Positions 52,186 to 60,804 of a DNA stretch of 64,000 nucleotides are shown here, piece after piece. Within the stretch, counting starts at the first letter, position 1; the number at the start of each line of letters is the position of its first letter. The notes under the pieces were generated by a model. The model saw only the letters and a list, made by a program, of their open reading frames with translations. It ran no database searches and was not told the origin of the DNA. Made by a program: the position numbers and the translations under genes. Source of the DNA: Planctomycetaceae bacterium (GTDB lineage: Bacteria > Planctomycetota > Phycisphaerae > Phycisphaerales > SM1A02); contig CANLHK010000001.1 of assembly GCA_947490615.1 (NCBI GenBank), forward strand, positions 124,001 to 188,000, written 5' to 3'.

Positions 52186-52244
52186 GGCAGCCTCGTTTCT
52201 TCGCGCGGAGCAACGGCCGCGCGGTGATTTCTCGATGGGCTCTC

Positions 52245-52260
52245 AGCATACGCCGTGCCA
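52245..52260 (-). promoter_or_regulatory. sigma-54 promoter upstream of fliE
   Basis: Minus strand TGGCACGGCGTATGCT matches TGGCACG-N4-TTGCW with only the first T of TTGC changed; GG and GC are correctly spaced. Predicted start near 52234, about 49 bases before the fliE ATG. It sits in the 111-base gap after flgC. Confidence 0.75.
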
Positions 52261-52296
52261 CGCGACGGCGCGGAGGCGACGCGGAGCCAATTCGCC

Positions 52297-52695
52297 TTAG
52301 GCAATGATCCGCAGCGCGGCGTCGAACATCGCCTTGCTCGCGCCGATGGCCGCGAGGTTGGCGTCGTAGGCGCGGCTGGCGAGCATGGCATTGGCCTGCT
52401 GACTCACAGGCTCAATATCGGGGTACCAGATGTTGCCGCCCTTATCGCTGTTGGGGTCGTTGGGCGCGTAGACCGCCCGAAAGGCGCGGCGCGGCGTGAT
52501 CGCTGCGACATGCACCCCAAATTCCTCGCCACTCTCAGGATCGCCCGTGGCAAACTCCACCACGCGCTCCGAGAAGGCTGTCGGCGACTTCGGGTCGACG
52601 CGCACCTCCGCGTTGGCGAGGTTGGCCGCGATGGCATCCAACCGAGTGCGCTGCGCGACGAGGGCGGAAGTGGAGATGTCGAGAAGTCCAAACAT
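52297..52695 (-). CDS. flgC: flagellar basal-body rod protein FlgC
   Basis: 132 residues. N-terminal rod signature LLDISTSALVAQRTRLDAIA, then NLANAEVR, and C-terminal GGNIWYPDIEPVSQQANAML with ASRAYDANLAAIGASKAMFD (Y-D-x-N helix). One of the proximal rod subunits. It lies 32 bases after flgB. Confidence 0.94.
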   Translation of the reverse strand: MFGLLDISTSALVAQRTRLDAIAANLANAEVRVDPKSPTAFSERVVEFATGDPESGEEFGVHVAAITPRRAFRAVYAPNDPNSDKGGNIWYPDIEPVSQQANAMLASRAYDANLAAIGASKAMFDAALRIIA

Positions 52696-52727
52696 GGGTC
52701 AGGTCCTTGAGATGGCACTCACTGCGA

Positions 52728-53153
52728 TCACGGTCGCTCTCGGATCGCAACATTGATCAGTTCAAACTGGTGACGAAGAAGCTGCGACGCAGCACGAAAC
52801 GCGTTCACATTCTCAGTGAGGTGCTGCATCGCGCGCTCAAGACTGCGGTCGTTCCCATCGTGGAAGAGGATGTTGTCGGCTAAGACTTCAGGCTTGAGCT
52901 CCACGCCCGAGTCGGAGAACGCCACGGGAGCCGAGTCCTCAAACGCCAGTCCGCCCTGCGCGTCAACGCGGCCCTCGTCGAGCGCCTCCTTCAACGCACC
53001 CTGAAAGGCGCGCGGATCGACATCAGTCGGTCGGTAGCCAGGCGTCTCCGCATTCGCGAGGTTGGCCACAAGAAGCCGCTGGCGTGCGGCCATGAACTGC
53101 ATCGAGCGCTCGAGTGCAGGCAGTGAACTGTTGCCGAGGAAACCGTCGATCAT
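52728..53153 (-). CDS. flgB: flagellar basal-body rod protein FlgB
   Basis: 141 residues. N-terminus LPALERSMQFMAARQRLLVA then NLANAETPGYRPTDVDPRAF is the FlgB rod motif; the C-terminus (RSLERAMQHLTENVNAFRAA, SQLLRHQFELINVAIRERP) is the helical D0 partner. It begins 18 bases after the NtrC-type activator stop, so activator and rod genes are in one operon. Confidence 0.94.
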   Translation of the reverse strand: MIDGFLGNSSLPALERSMQFMAARQRLLVANLANAETPGYRPTDVDPRAFQGALKEALDEGRVDAQGGLAFEDSAPVAFSDSGVELKPEVLADNILFHDGNDRSLERAMQHLTENVNAFRAASQLLRHQFELINVAIRERP

Positions 53154-53171
53154 GGCGTGATCCTGCGTCGT

Positions 53172-54767
53172 TCAGAGTTCCTGCGGAACGAGGGACTCTT
53201 CCTTCCACTTCTTGAGTTTGAGGCCGAGCGTGCGCACGCCAATGCCGAGTGCCTTGGCGCTCTTCTGGCGATGTCCGCGATTGCGCTCGAGCGTGGCGAC
53301 GATCGAGCGACGCTCAATCTCATCGAGCTTCATCGCGCCATCGCAGACGAGGCTGGCCATGCCCGTTCCATCACCGACGGGCGCGCTCGCGCCAGTCGCG
53401 CCGTGCAGGGCAGCCGCAGCGTAGGTCTCCACGATCGGACTCTCGGCGATCTGAATACCGACGCGCGGCAATCGCGAGAGCGCGCCGTTGGTGTGCGAAC
53501 CCGTCACCGAACCATTCAAGCGAGCCTGCGCGCTCTGGGCCATACCGCCTAGTGACGCGGCGATGAATCCCGCGGGCGCGGGCACATCATTGGCGGTGAG
53601 CCACGGCGCGACGAGTTCGGCCGAGATGATCTCGCTGCCTGCGAGGACCGCGGCGCGCTCGCAAAGATTCTGCAACTCACGCACATTGCCTGGCCAGGTG
53701 TATTGCTCAAACAGGGCAAGCGCATCCTTGGACAGCTTCTTGCGCTTGCCTCCCTCGCGATCTGCGACAAGGCCGAGGAAATGCTCCGAGAGCTCGGCAA
53801 TGTCGCAGACGCGATCGCGCAGCGCTGGCATGCGGATGGGCAGGACGTTGAGACGGAAGTAGAGGTCGCTGCGGAAACTCCCAGCATCGACCTCACGCAC
53901 GAGGTCACGGTTGGTCGTGGCCACGATGCGAACATCGGCTCGTTGTGGAACGCTCGAGCCAACGCGTTCAAAGCTCTTCTCCTGCAAGACGCGCAACAAC
54001 TTGGCCTGCAGTTCGGGCGGAATCTCGCTGATCTCATCAAGCAGCAGCGTGCCCCCGTCGGCAAGTTCGAAGCGTCCCTTGCGGAGCCGATCGGCACCTG
54101 TGAAGGCGCCCTTTTCGTGTCCGAAGAGTTCGCTCTCAAGAAGAGAGGTCGACAGCGCCGCACAGTTGATCGCGAGAAAGGGTCCCGAGGCGCGGGGACT
54201 GCTCTCATGAATCGCGCGGGCGGCGACTTCCTTGCCTGTTCCAGATTCACCCGTAATCAGCGCGGTTCCATGGCTCGCAGCAATGGGTGCGAGATTGGCT
54301 TTCAGCGCTTCCATGACTGGGCCCGAACCGATCATGCGGTGACTTTGGGCGCGACGCGTCTGCGGCGCGGCGTTGGCGCGAAGGACCTGGTTCTCGCGCA
54401 AGAGGCGGGCATGTTCGAGGGCGCGTTCGGTGCTGATCGAGAGCTCGTCTCCCGAAAACGGCTTGGTCACATAGTCAAACGCGCCAAGCTTCATCGCTTC
54501 GACGGCGGTCTCGACCGATCCGAACGCCGTCATGAAGACGACGGGCAACTCAGCGTCGATCTTGCGGATCTCCGCGAGCAGCTCAAGGCCGTTCATCCCT
54601 GGCATCTGCAGATCCGTGACGACGCATTCGGGTCGCTTATCGAGGATCCGTGTGAGCGCGGACGCCCCATCGGAGGCGGTGACCACCAGATGCCCTTTGC
54701 GACTCAGGATTGCCGCGACGCTGTCGCGCATCAGTTCCTTGTCATCGACGACGAGAATTCTGCCCAT
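53172..54767 (-). CDS. sigma-54-dependent response regulator (FlrC/NtrC type)
   Basis: 531 residues from the ATG at 54767 with GGAG nine bases upstream; an ATG six codons earlier is less well placed. Receiver domain with Asp52 in VVTDLQMPGMNG and the TKPF lysine at about 102. AAA+ domain with Walker A ITGESGTGKE (171-180), the sigma-54 contact loop HEKGAFTGADR (218-227), Walker B in GGTLLLDEI and RFRLNVLPIRMP-type sensor (LYFRLNVLPIRMPALRDR). A long linker leads to a Fis-type HTH (ERRSIVATLERNRGHRQKSA then KALGIGVRTLGLKLKKWKEE). It activates sigma-54 flagellar promoters. The stop of the kinase gene lies 15 bases upstream of its start. Confidence 0.95.
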   Translation of the reverse strand: MGRILVVDDKELMRDSVAAILSRKGHLVVTASDGASALTRILDKRPECVVTDLQMPGMNGLELLAEIRKIDAELPVVFMTAFGSVETAVEAMKLGAFDYVTKPFSGDELSISTERALEHARLLRENQVLRANAAPQTRRAQSHRMIGSGPVMEALKANLAPIAASHGTALITGESGTGKEVAARAIHESSPRASGPFLAINCAALSTSLLESELFGHEKGAFTGADRLRKGRFELADGGTLLLDEISEIPPELQAKLLRVLQEKSFERVGSSVPQRADVRIVATTNRDLVREVDAGSFRSDLYFRLNVLPIRMPALRDRVCDIAELSEHFLGLVADREGGKRKKLSKDALALFEQYTWPGNVRELQNLCERAAVLAGSEIISAELVAPWLTANDVPAPAGFIAASLGGMAQSAQARLNGSVTGSHTNGALSRLPRVGIQIAESPIVETYAAAALHGATGASAPVGDGTGMASLVCDGAMKLDEIERRSIVATLERNRGHRQKSAKALGIGVRTLGLKLKKWKEESLVPQEL

Positions 54768-54781
54768 AGCGAAAAACTCCT

Positions 54782-55906
54782 TCATCCAGCGTTGGCGTGG
54801 ATGCTTGAACCGTTGTCTGTTGTTGCGCGCATCGGCGCGACAGACTTCTGAACTGTGCTCTTGCCTGAACCGTGCAACGAACCTGCATCCACCCCACCGC
54901 CGTTGATTCGGCGACGCACTGCGTCACCAAGCGACACTCCATCGGCTGCATCGAGTCGAGCGTGCGCCAGCGGAAATGAGAGTTCGAGTCGCGCGCCACG
55001 ACGACCATCGACTTCACGCCGCGCCTCGCGGCATTCAGTCATTCCTCCGTGCGCGTCGACGATGCGATGCACGATTGCGAGGCCAAGACCAGTCCCCTCT
55101 TCGCGCGTCGTGAAGAAGGGATTGAAGATGCGGGTGCGCGCTGCTTCAGGAATACCCGCGCCAGAGTCCTCGACGGCCAACACCACGAAGGCGCGGCGCG
55201 AGCCGTCCGCCACCCGCAGTTGCTGCGAGCTCGCCGAAAGAGTGATCTCGCGCACCCGTGCATCGCGCATCGCTTCGACGCTGTTGCGAACGAGGTTGGA
55301 CACCGCTTGAGCCACCAACGCGCCGTCACCAGCAAACGCGCAGTCGCCGACGACCTCGCAGCGAATCGTCACGCGCTCCTTGGCCAGCAGCGCTTCGCAG
55401 TCCCCGATGCTGAGATCGAAGATCTCTCGCGCACTCGTCGGAGTCGCCTGTACCCGCGTGTCGCGCGCGAAGCTCAGCACATCGCGGACGATGCGATCGA
55501 GTCGATGCGCGGCACGGCGGATCTTCTCCACGCTCGCCACACTCCCAGGACGGTCCGCGACATCCTCCTGCAACATCTCCGCATGGAGCGCGATCGCGCC
55601 GAGCGGATTGCGGATCTCATGCGCGATGCCTGCGGCCATTTCTCCGAGTGCCGCAAGTGAGCGTGAGCGACGGAGTCGCTCGTTGGCTTCCGCGAGTTCA
55701 CCCTGCAACCGTTCGACTTGCGACTGGAGGGCGACATGTGTCTCTTGCAGTCGCGCCGTCGCCTCACCAAACGAGCGAACGAACTCCGCGAAGTCCGTGG
55801 TCTCTTGGACAGGCGCGCGTTGCGCGGTCGAGGCGTCGCCTGTCGCTGGAGCCTCGATTTGAAGCACAGACGCTGGGTCTTGTGGCGTGTCGCGCCGGGT
55901 GCCCAT
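54782..55906 (-). CDS. soluble sensor histidine kinase (FlrB/NtrB-like)
   Basis: 374 residues, no membrane helices. N-terminal coiled coil (about 50-85, GEATARLQETHVALQSQVER), dimerisation/phospho-acceptor helix with His96 in MAAGIAHEIRNPLGAIALHA, N-box NLVRNSVEAMRDARV, G1 VEDSGAGIPEAA and G2 EEGTGLGLAIVHRIVDAHGG. The C-terminal 40 residues are low complexity. Lack of a sensor domain fits FlrB/FleS-like kinases that read flagellar assembly state. Its start shares one base with the FlgN-like stop. Confidence 0.93.
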   Translation of the reverse strand: MGTRRDTPQDPASVLQIEAPATGDASTAQRAPVQETTDFAEFVRSFGEATARLQETHVALQSQVERLQGELAEANERLRRSRSLAALGEMAAGIAHEIRNPLGAIALHAEMLQEDVADRPGSVASVEKIRRAAHRLDRIVRDVLSFARDTRVQATPTSAREIFDLSIGDCEALLAKERVTIRCEVVGDCAFAGDGALVAQAVSNLVRNSVEAMRDARVREITLSASSQQLRVADGSRRAFVVLAVEDSGAGIPEAARTRIFNPFFTTREEGTGLGLAIVHRIVDAHGGMTECREARREVDGRRGARLELSFPLAHARLDAADGVSLGDAVRRRINGGGVDAGSLHGSGKSTVQKSVAPMRATTDNGSSIHANAG

Positions 55907-56370
55907 CAGCCCCTCCGATCAGTAAAGCGCGGATTCTCCGCGCGGCTTGGGGCGTAGGCGCGATGGGCCGCGCGACCACTGTCGGCTCGAGCGATCTCCG
56001 TGCGGGCGGTGCGGCGTCGAGACGAGAGTTCGCCGACAAATGCTGCGTCCGCAGCCTCGATTTCGGCGAGCAGCTCTACAAATCTCTTGGCGGCGGTCTT
56101 GAACTCCTCCGACTCGTCTCCGCGCGTCGCGGAAGCGAGGTCGGTGAGGATGCGCCACTCCTGGTCGAAGGAACGCATCGAGGTGAGGCAGGACTCACGA
56201 GCCGCGAGATGCGCATGCAACACTTCTTCGGCCTCGCCTTGACCCATCTCTCCACGCGCTGCCGCGTCGATGGCGAACAAAACTTCGGTTTGTCGATGCG
56301 AAAGCGCGCGCATGGCCTGGGCGCTGGCGAGGCGAGTGGCGGCGATTTCCAGCAGACGCTTGCTGCTCAT
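55906..56370 (-). CDS. small helical flagellar-operon protein, FlgN-like
   Basis: 154 residues from the ATG at 56370. All-helical: ATRLASAQAMRALSHRQTEV, LFAIDAAARGEMGQGEAEEV, ESEEFKTAAKRFVELLAEIE. Two helical hairpins of this size and placement resemble FlgN-type export chaperones for hook-associated proteins, but sequence similarity alone does not prove it. The end is basic and disordered. The ATG overlaps the TPR gene stop by 4 bases and the stop shares a base with the kinase start (TGATG), so this is a tightly coupled unit. Confidence 0.6.
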   Translation of the reverse strand: MSSKRLLEIAATRLASAQAMRALSHRQTEVLFAIDAAARGEMGQGEAEEVLHAHLAARESCLTSMRSFDQEWRILTDLASATRGDESEEFKTAAKRFVELLAEIEAADAAFVGELSSRRRTARTEIARADSGRAAHRAYAPSRAENPRFTDRRG

Positions 56371-58934
56371 GGTTGATGCTCCTCGGGCGCGTCGTTTGGT
56401 GAGTGTGTCGTTGCACCGCTCGCTGAGACAGATCGAATCGGCGGATGGTTGCGCAGCCAGGTCTTCCATTCCTCACGCGAGAAGACACTGCCCATGGCAA
56501 GATCCTCTTCGGGAAGGCTCTCGATGCGACGCAGGGCGCGAAGATGCGCGGTCTGGGCGCGCTTGGTTTCGCCGAGGAGATCAGCGGCATTGACGATCTG
56601 CACCAAGGCAAGAAGGCTCGCCGCGTGCTCGGGGAACTTTCGATCCACCGATTCGAGGAGATCGATCGCTTCTTGGTACTCGCCGCGATCAAACGCACAC
56701 TGCCCGCGCTGCAGGTAGGCGTTGCGGAGCTTGTCGACATCCTTGAAGGCACGACCGCTGCCCTCGAGCACGATCTTCCGCGCTTCCAATCCTTCGATGG
56801 CGCGCTGGAAGGCTCGCTGCGCATCGTGGGCTCGATCGCTTCCAAGTCGAGAGACTTCGGTGCGCCGCGAGGCGGTGAGATCCTCTTGCTTGGATTCCTC
56901 CATCGCCGCGCGTGCCATCGCCTGCAGACTTTCACCCAAGCGGAATTGGCGCCCGCCCGCCTCAGGACTCTCTGGATCGCGCTCGAGCAACTCAGACAGC
57001 CGCATGGCGCTGCGCACGAAGTCGCCGTTCTCAAACGAGAGTCGTGCCGAGAGATCAAGCGCCTCGCGATACTGCGCGCTGTCGGCGCTGTGTCCCGCCT
57101 CGCCACCGAGAATGCGCTCGAGTTCCGCCTGCGCGCGCGCACGCTGGGCGAGATCGTTGCGCCCAAGTTCGGCCAAGGCGCGGCATCGAGGCATAGCCAC
57201 CCGCGGATCACTCGGCGACGAAGCAGCGGCGCGCTCGTAGGCCAAGAGCGCCTCGGCAACATGGCCTTCGCCAAAGAGAATGTCGCCGATGCGAATCATG
57301 CGCTCGGCGCGCTTGCCATGGCGTTGGGGAAGTTCATCGATCGATGACTCGAAGTGCTCGAGCGCGAGCCCCTTCTCGCTTGCGCAGTCGAAACTGTCCG
57401 CAGCGCTGAAGTGCAATTCGGATCGCTCTTCCGCCGAGAGCGACTTCGCGTCGTCGGTCAGCATGTAGGCGCGGTAGCTCTCGCCCGCGAGCTTGAAGGC
57501 AATGTTGATGTCGGCGCGGACTCCGCGCTCCATCTCATCGGGGCTTCCGACACGCTCGACCTCAGCGTCACGCATCGCGCGCGCCTGGTGCGCGGCACTT
57601 TCGGCCAGCGTAATGAGCGCCCTCGCACCCAAAGACCCTCGATCGTCCACGCGCTTGGCCAACTGCGCGAGCGCAATGGCGTCCTCATAGGCTGGTTCAC
57701 CAAGCGCTGCAAAAGCCAGATCGTTGAGCAGTGCGAGCATCTCGGTCGCGAGCTGCGGCGGAAGCGCGCCATCGTCGTGCAGATCCAACAGTGTTGTGAA
57801 GTCTCGACGAGAGTCTTCGTCCATGCCCAACAGCGTGCGCACATGCGCGCGCGCAAGGAGAAGTCCGAGTTTGAGATCGCCAGGATGCTCGTCAAGGACT
57901 GCGCGATCGAGTATTGCATGCGCATCATCGAGACGACCCAACTCGATCTTGGTGCGACCGAGCGCGAGATCAATCTCACCAGCAAGGACCGACGAGTGCT
58001 TGGCGGACGCGCGGGCGTGCTCGAGTTCGCGTTCGGCGTCCTCGAACTCACGCTGCTGCCGCATGCCCTCACCCAGCAGATAGGTCAGCTCAGCGAGTTG
58101 CTGCGCGCTGACGAGGTCGCCGCTACCCGTGGCCAACTCGGCAAGGCGAAGTTCCCGCTGCAAGCGCGTGCTGCTGGCTTCCGGATGTCCGCCCCCGAGA
58201 CTGGTGCGCGCGGCGAGCGCCGTTGCCCACGCGCGGTCCTCCGCGACGATGCGCGGTTCGGCGCGGAATGCTTCGTAGGCATGGAAGAAGTCTTCAACCT
58301 TGCGCGCATCGGCGCCAGCGCGCAGCGCGTCGTAGGCATCCTGCAGTTGACTCCGCGCCAATCGCGTGGCCAAGCGACGCGCTTGCTCACGATCACCCGC
58401 GCGTTCTGCTGCGGCGATCGCTTCCGCATCACGATGACTTCCAACAAGCGCCGTGCGATGCCGCTCATCTTGCGCGAAGTTCAGCGTCGCGCCGAGTTTC
58501 ATCGCTTCGTCGTAACGCGCTGCCACGGCTTCAAACTCAGCTTGGGTGGGCGAGCTCACCGTTTGAAGTTGTGCGGCCGCGAGATCGGCGCGGGCGAGCG
58601 CGAATCGCCCCAAAAACTCCTCTGGCGCCTGAGAGAGATGCGGCGCGATGACATCCTCGAGAATCTGATGGGTGATCGAGAGCTCATGTTTCTCGAGTTG
58701 TTCCACCGCCTGCCCGAGCGCTTCGTCCCACTGGTTCGGCGCCTTGTGTGCCTTCGAATACCAGAAGGCTCCTGCAACCCCAAGGAGACCGACGACGAGG
58801 AGTGGCAACTGCCACGCTTCGCGCAAGAGCGCGGACAACCCTGCGGGTGTGAGCGAAGCCGCGCGAGGCGCGGCAGCAGGCGGTGCCGCGTTCGCAGCGG
58901 GTGCGCCAGAGTTGGATGCGGCTTTCTCAGGCAT
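56367..58934 (-). CDS. large TPR-repeat membrane protein heading the flagellar operon
   Basis: 855 residues from the ATG at 58934 (GGAAGGA lies 14 bases before). Ala/Pro-rich cytoplasmic tail (about 1-40), one membrane helix (about 49-68, LPLLVVGLLGVAGAFWYSKA), then an extended solenoid of TPR-like helical pairs: LPQRHGKRAERMIRIGDILF, GEGHVAEALLAYERAAASSP, and near the end NAYLQRGQCAFDRGEYQEAI then DLLESVDRKFPEHAASLLAL. No enzyme motif. A sigma-54 promoter lies immediately upstream, and the next gene overlaps. It may be a scaffold linking assembly state to the kinase. Function unknown. Confidence 0.85.
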   Translation of the reverse strand: MPEKAASNSGAPAANAAPPAAAPRAASLTPAGLSALLREAWQLPLLVVGLLGVAGAFWYSKAHKAPNQWDEALGQAVEQLEKHELSITHQILEDVIAPHLSQAPEEFLGRFALARADLAAAQLQTVSSPTQAEFEAVAARYDEAMKLGATLNFAQDERHRTALVGSHRDAEAIAAAERAGDREQARRLATRLARSQLQDAYDALRAGADARKVEDFFHAYEAFRAEPRIVAEDRAWATALAARTSLGGGHPEASSTRLQRELRLAELATGSGDLVSAQQLAELTYLLGEGMRQQREFEDAERELEHARASAKHSSVLAGEIDLALGRTKIELGRLDDAHAILDRAVLDEHPGDLKLGLLLARAHVRTLLGMDEDSRRDFTTLLDLHDDGALPPQLATEMLALLNDLAFAALGEPAYEDAIALAQLAKRVDDRGSLGARALITLAESAAHQARAMRDAEVERVGSPDEMERGVRADINIAFKLAGESYRAYMLTDDAKSLSAEERSELHFSAADSFDCASEKGLALEHFESSIDELPQRHGKRAERMIRIGDILFGEGHVAEALLAYERAAASSPSDPRVAMPRCRALAELGRNDLAQRARAQAELERILGGEAGHSADSAQYREALDLSARLSFENGDFVRSAMRLSELLERDPESPEAGGRQFRLGESLQAMARAAMEESKQEDLTASRRTEVSRLGSDRAHDAQRAFQRAIEGLEARKIVLEGSGRAFKDVDKLRNAYLQRGQCAFDRGEYQEAIDLLESVDRKFPEHAASLLALVQIVNAADLLGETKRAQTAHLRALRRIESLPEEDLAMGSVFSREEWKTWLRNHPPIRSVSASGATTHSPNDAPEEHQP

Positions 58935-58965
58935 CGCGAATCTCAGAATCCTTCCGAGCGTGCTT

Positions 58966-58982
58966 TCGCACATCCCGTGCCA
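58966..58982 (-). promoter_or_regulatory. sigma-54 promoter at the head of the flagellar locus
   Basis: Minus strand TGGCACGGGATGTGCGA: full TGGCACG, N4 = GGAT, then GTGC in place of TTGC; GG and GC correctly spaced. Predicted start near 58956, about 22 bases before the TPR gene ATG (58934), leaving room for its ribosome binding site GGAAGGA. Downstream genes are all flagellar or regulatory. Confidence 0.8.
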
Positions 58983-59094
58983 TTCCTTGGCGCGGGGGGA
59001 CACAAGCTGCCAGCGTGAACAGAATCCGCAACGGCAAGAGTCCCGTTCGGATCATCGGCAGGCGCGGGGAGAATCCTCAAAAGGCAAAAAGTGC

Positions 59095-60804
59095 TCAGCC
59101 CGGGCGGTTCTCGCCGCCGCCGTCCGCTTCGTCGCGGGCGGCTCCCGCAGCGTCTGCCTCCTCGGCGTCGACGACTGCGGTTCCCGTGATCATTTCTGCG
59201 GGTCCGTCACCACGAGGATGGAGGAGCGCGAGCAGCATGACGGCGGGACTGGTCACGGTGATTGCGCTGAGCAGCGCACGGAGCAGCCGCCGCGAGACGG
59301 GCGCTGGTCCGCCGCGCGCCGCGATGATCCGCAGTCCGACCAGCCTCTTCCCCATCGACCTCCCAAAGAGGACATCGCCCACCGAAGCGACAAACCACCC
59401 GACGCTGAAGACAATCACCGCTGGGATGGTCGTCTCGAGATTGGGCGAAAACGCTGGGATTTGCAGCAGATCCATCGGTGTGCCGCGGACAAAGAACCAG
59501 ACGACCACCATGCCAGGAAGCATGTCAATGAGCATGGCTGACGCGCGGCGGAAGAGACTCGCCCCTCGAATCGTGCGCGCGTGCAAGGGAACCGCTGAGG
59601 GAACGAGGACGCGTCCCTCGAGGTAGGCGTCTGACCCAAAGATGACCGCGGACAGCAGCAACGCCACCGAGAGCACACCGATGATCGGAAGGTGCATCCA
59701 AGTGGCTGAGCTGAACCCTGGAGGAAGGAACTCGACGGCCGCCTCGGGAAGTTCGGCAGAGAAAGACAACGCCCGCAGCGAAGCGCCGCCGCGAGCTCGG
59801 AGTTCGAGAAGTCTTGCCCGAGCGCCGAGGGGCGCGATCGACCACGGCGCACGCGGCTCAGGAAACTCAGCCCAAGGCTGCACGGCATTCTCACGGAGAA
59901 TCCCAAGGCGGAGCGACGCTGCGTTGCGGTCGGGTGTGAGCACGCGCTCCACGAGCACGGTGCGCTGCGCGACTTCAAAGGCACCGACGACCGCGCGCGG
60001 CGCCACGGCGGCCTCAGCGCGGGTCAGCGGAGTGCTCTCCCACATCTCGTTCTTGTTGCGCCACGCGAGAGTCGCCCGACCGTCCTTGCTTCCGACGGCC
60101 GCCAATACATTTTCGCGGGCGAAGAGCCCCACTGATTCCGAGAGCTCGAGCGGCGGGAGCGGGAGTTCGTTCCACACGGAGCCTGCTCCCGACTCACAAG
60201 GGATCACTCCGAGCCAGTGGAGTTCTGGCGCGCGAGCATCGGCACGCTTGGGTCGAAGCAGGAGCACCAATTGATCGTTGACCAGCGCGGTTGCCCGCAC
60301 CTCACCATCGACGGGCGGAGCGGCAAGAGGCAGCGGACCACCGCGCGGAAAGATCATCCAGCTCGCCGTGACTTCGTTCTTGACCGCAAAGAGACTGAAG
60401 AGGTAAAGCCGACCGCCGCGTTCATCGCGCGTGACGATGACGACGCGCGCGCCATGCGCGGCGATCGCCACTGGTTCCGACGCGAATCGCATCGCCAACC
60501 GCTCCGACGGCTCCGCGTCCTTGATCGTGTGATGCATCAGCGCGTAGCTCGGAACGACGGCCGCACTCTCCCCACTGCTCGCAGCCGCACTCGCCTGAAG
60601 CGACTGCGGATCAACTTGCACAACCCACCAGAGATGTCCGTCACCCGCCGCGGAAAGTGGGATCGTTCCAGGAAGGTCCGCGCGCGCGCGGTGTGTGAGG
60701 AAGAGAGTGAGGAAGAGAGTGAGGAAGAGAGTCAGCAACGCGAGGCCGCACACCGAGAACCTCGCGCGGCGAGAGGCGCGAAGGCGTGTGCAGGCAGACC
60801 TCAC
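59095..60804 (-). CDS. RDD-domain membrane protein with a secreted N-terminal half
   Basis: 569 residues, GTG start overlapping the lipoprotein stop (GTGA). Signal peptide with a tandem LTLF core (LTLFLTLFLTLFLT) is followed by a beta-rich, propeller-like region (about 45-370, LWWVVQVDPQSLQAS, VVIVTRDERGGRLYLFSLFA). After a membrane helix (PIIGVLSVALLLSAVIFGSD) comes an RDD domain: SLFRRASAMLIDMLPGMVVV and VGDVLFGRSMGKRLVGLRII. RDD proteins are thought to move ions or small solutes. A 160-base gap with the sigma-54 promoter separates it from the TPR gene. Confidence 0.82.
   Translation of the reverse strand: MRSACTRLRASRRARFSVCGLALLTLFLTLFLTLFLTHRARADLPGTIPLSAAGDGHLWWVVQVDPQSLQASAAASSGESAAVVPSYALMHHTIKDAEPSERLAMRFASEPVAIAAHGARVVIVTRDERGGRLYLFSLFAVKNEVTASWMIFPRGGPLPLAAPPVDGEVRATALVNDQLVLLLRPKRADARAPELHWLGVIPCESGAGSVWNELPLPPLELSESVGLFARENVLAAVGSKDGRATLAWRNKNEMWESTPLTRAEAAVAPRAVVGAFEVAQRTVLVERVLTPDRNAASLRLGILRENAVQPWAEFPEPRAPWSIAPLGARARLLELRARGGASLRALSFSAELPEAAVEFLPPGFSSATWMHLPIIGVLSVALLLSAVIFGSDAYLEGRVLVPSAVPLHARTIRGASLFRRASAMLIDMLPGMVVVWFFVRGTPMDLLQIPAFSPNLETTIPAVIVFSVGWFVASVGDVLFGRSMGKRLVGLRIIAARGGPAPVSRRLLRALLSAITVTSPAVMLLALLHPRGDGPAEMITGTAVVDAEEADAAGAARDEADGGGENRPG
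60695..60730 (-). repeat. three 12-base tandem repeats in a signal-peptide coding region
   Basis: Plus-strand GTGAGGAAGAGA occurs three times in a row and encodes LFLT/LTLF repeats inside the signal peptide of the RDD-domain protein. Twelve-base units keep the frame, so slippage would change signal length. Confidence 0.75.

Noticed and set aside
52716-52735. TGGCACTCACTGC as a sigma-54 promoter on the plus strand
   Set aside because: GG-to-GC spacing is two bases too short and it points away from any plus-strand gene.
57354-59018. 554-codon open frame on the plus strand
   Set aside because: It lies wholly opposite the TPR gene, has arginine/histidine-rich, motif-free content, and arises from the codon bias of the real gene.
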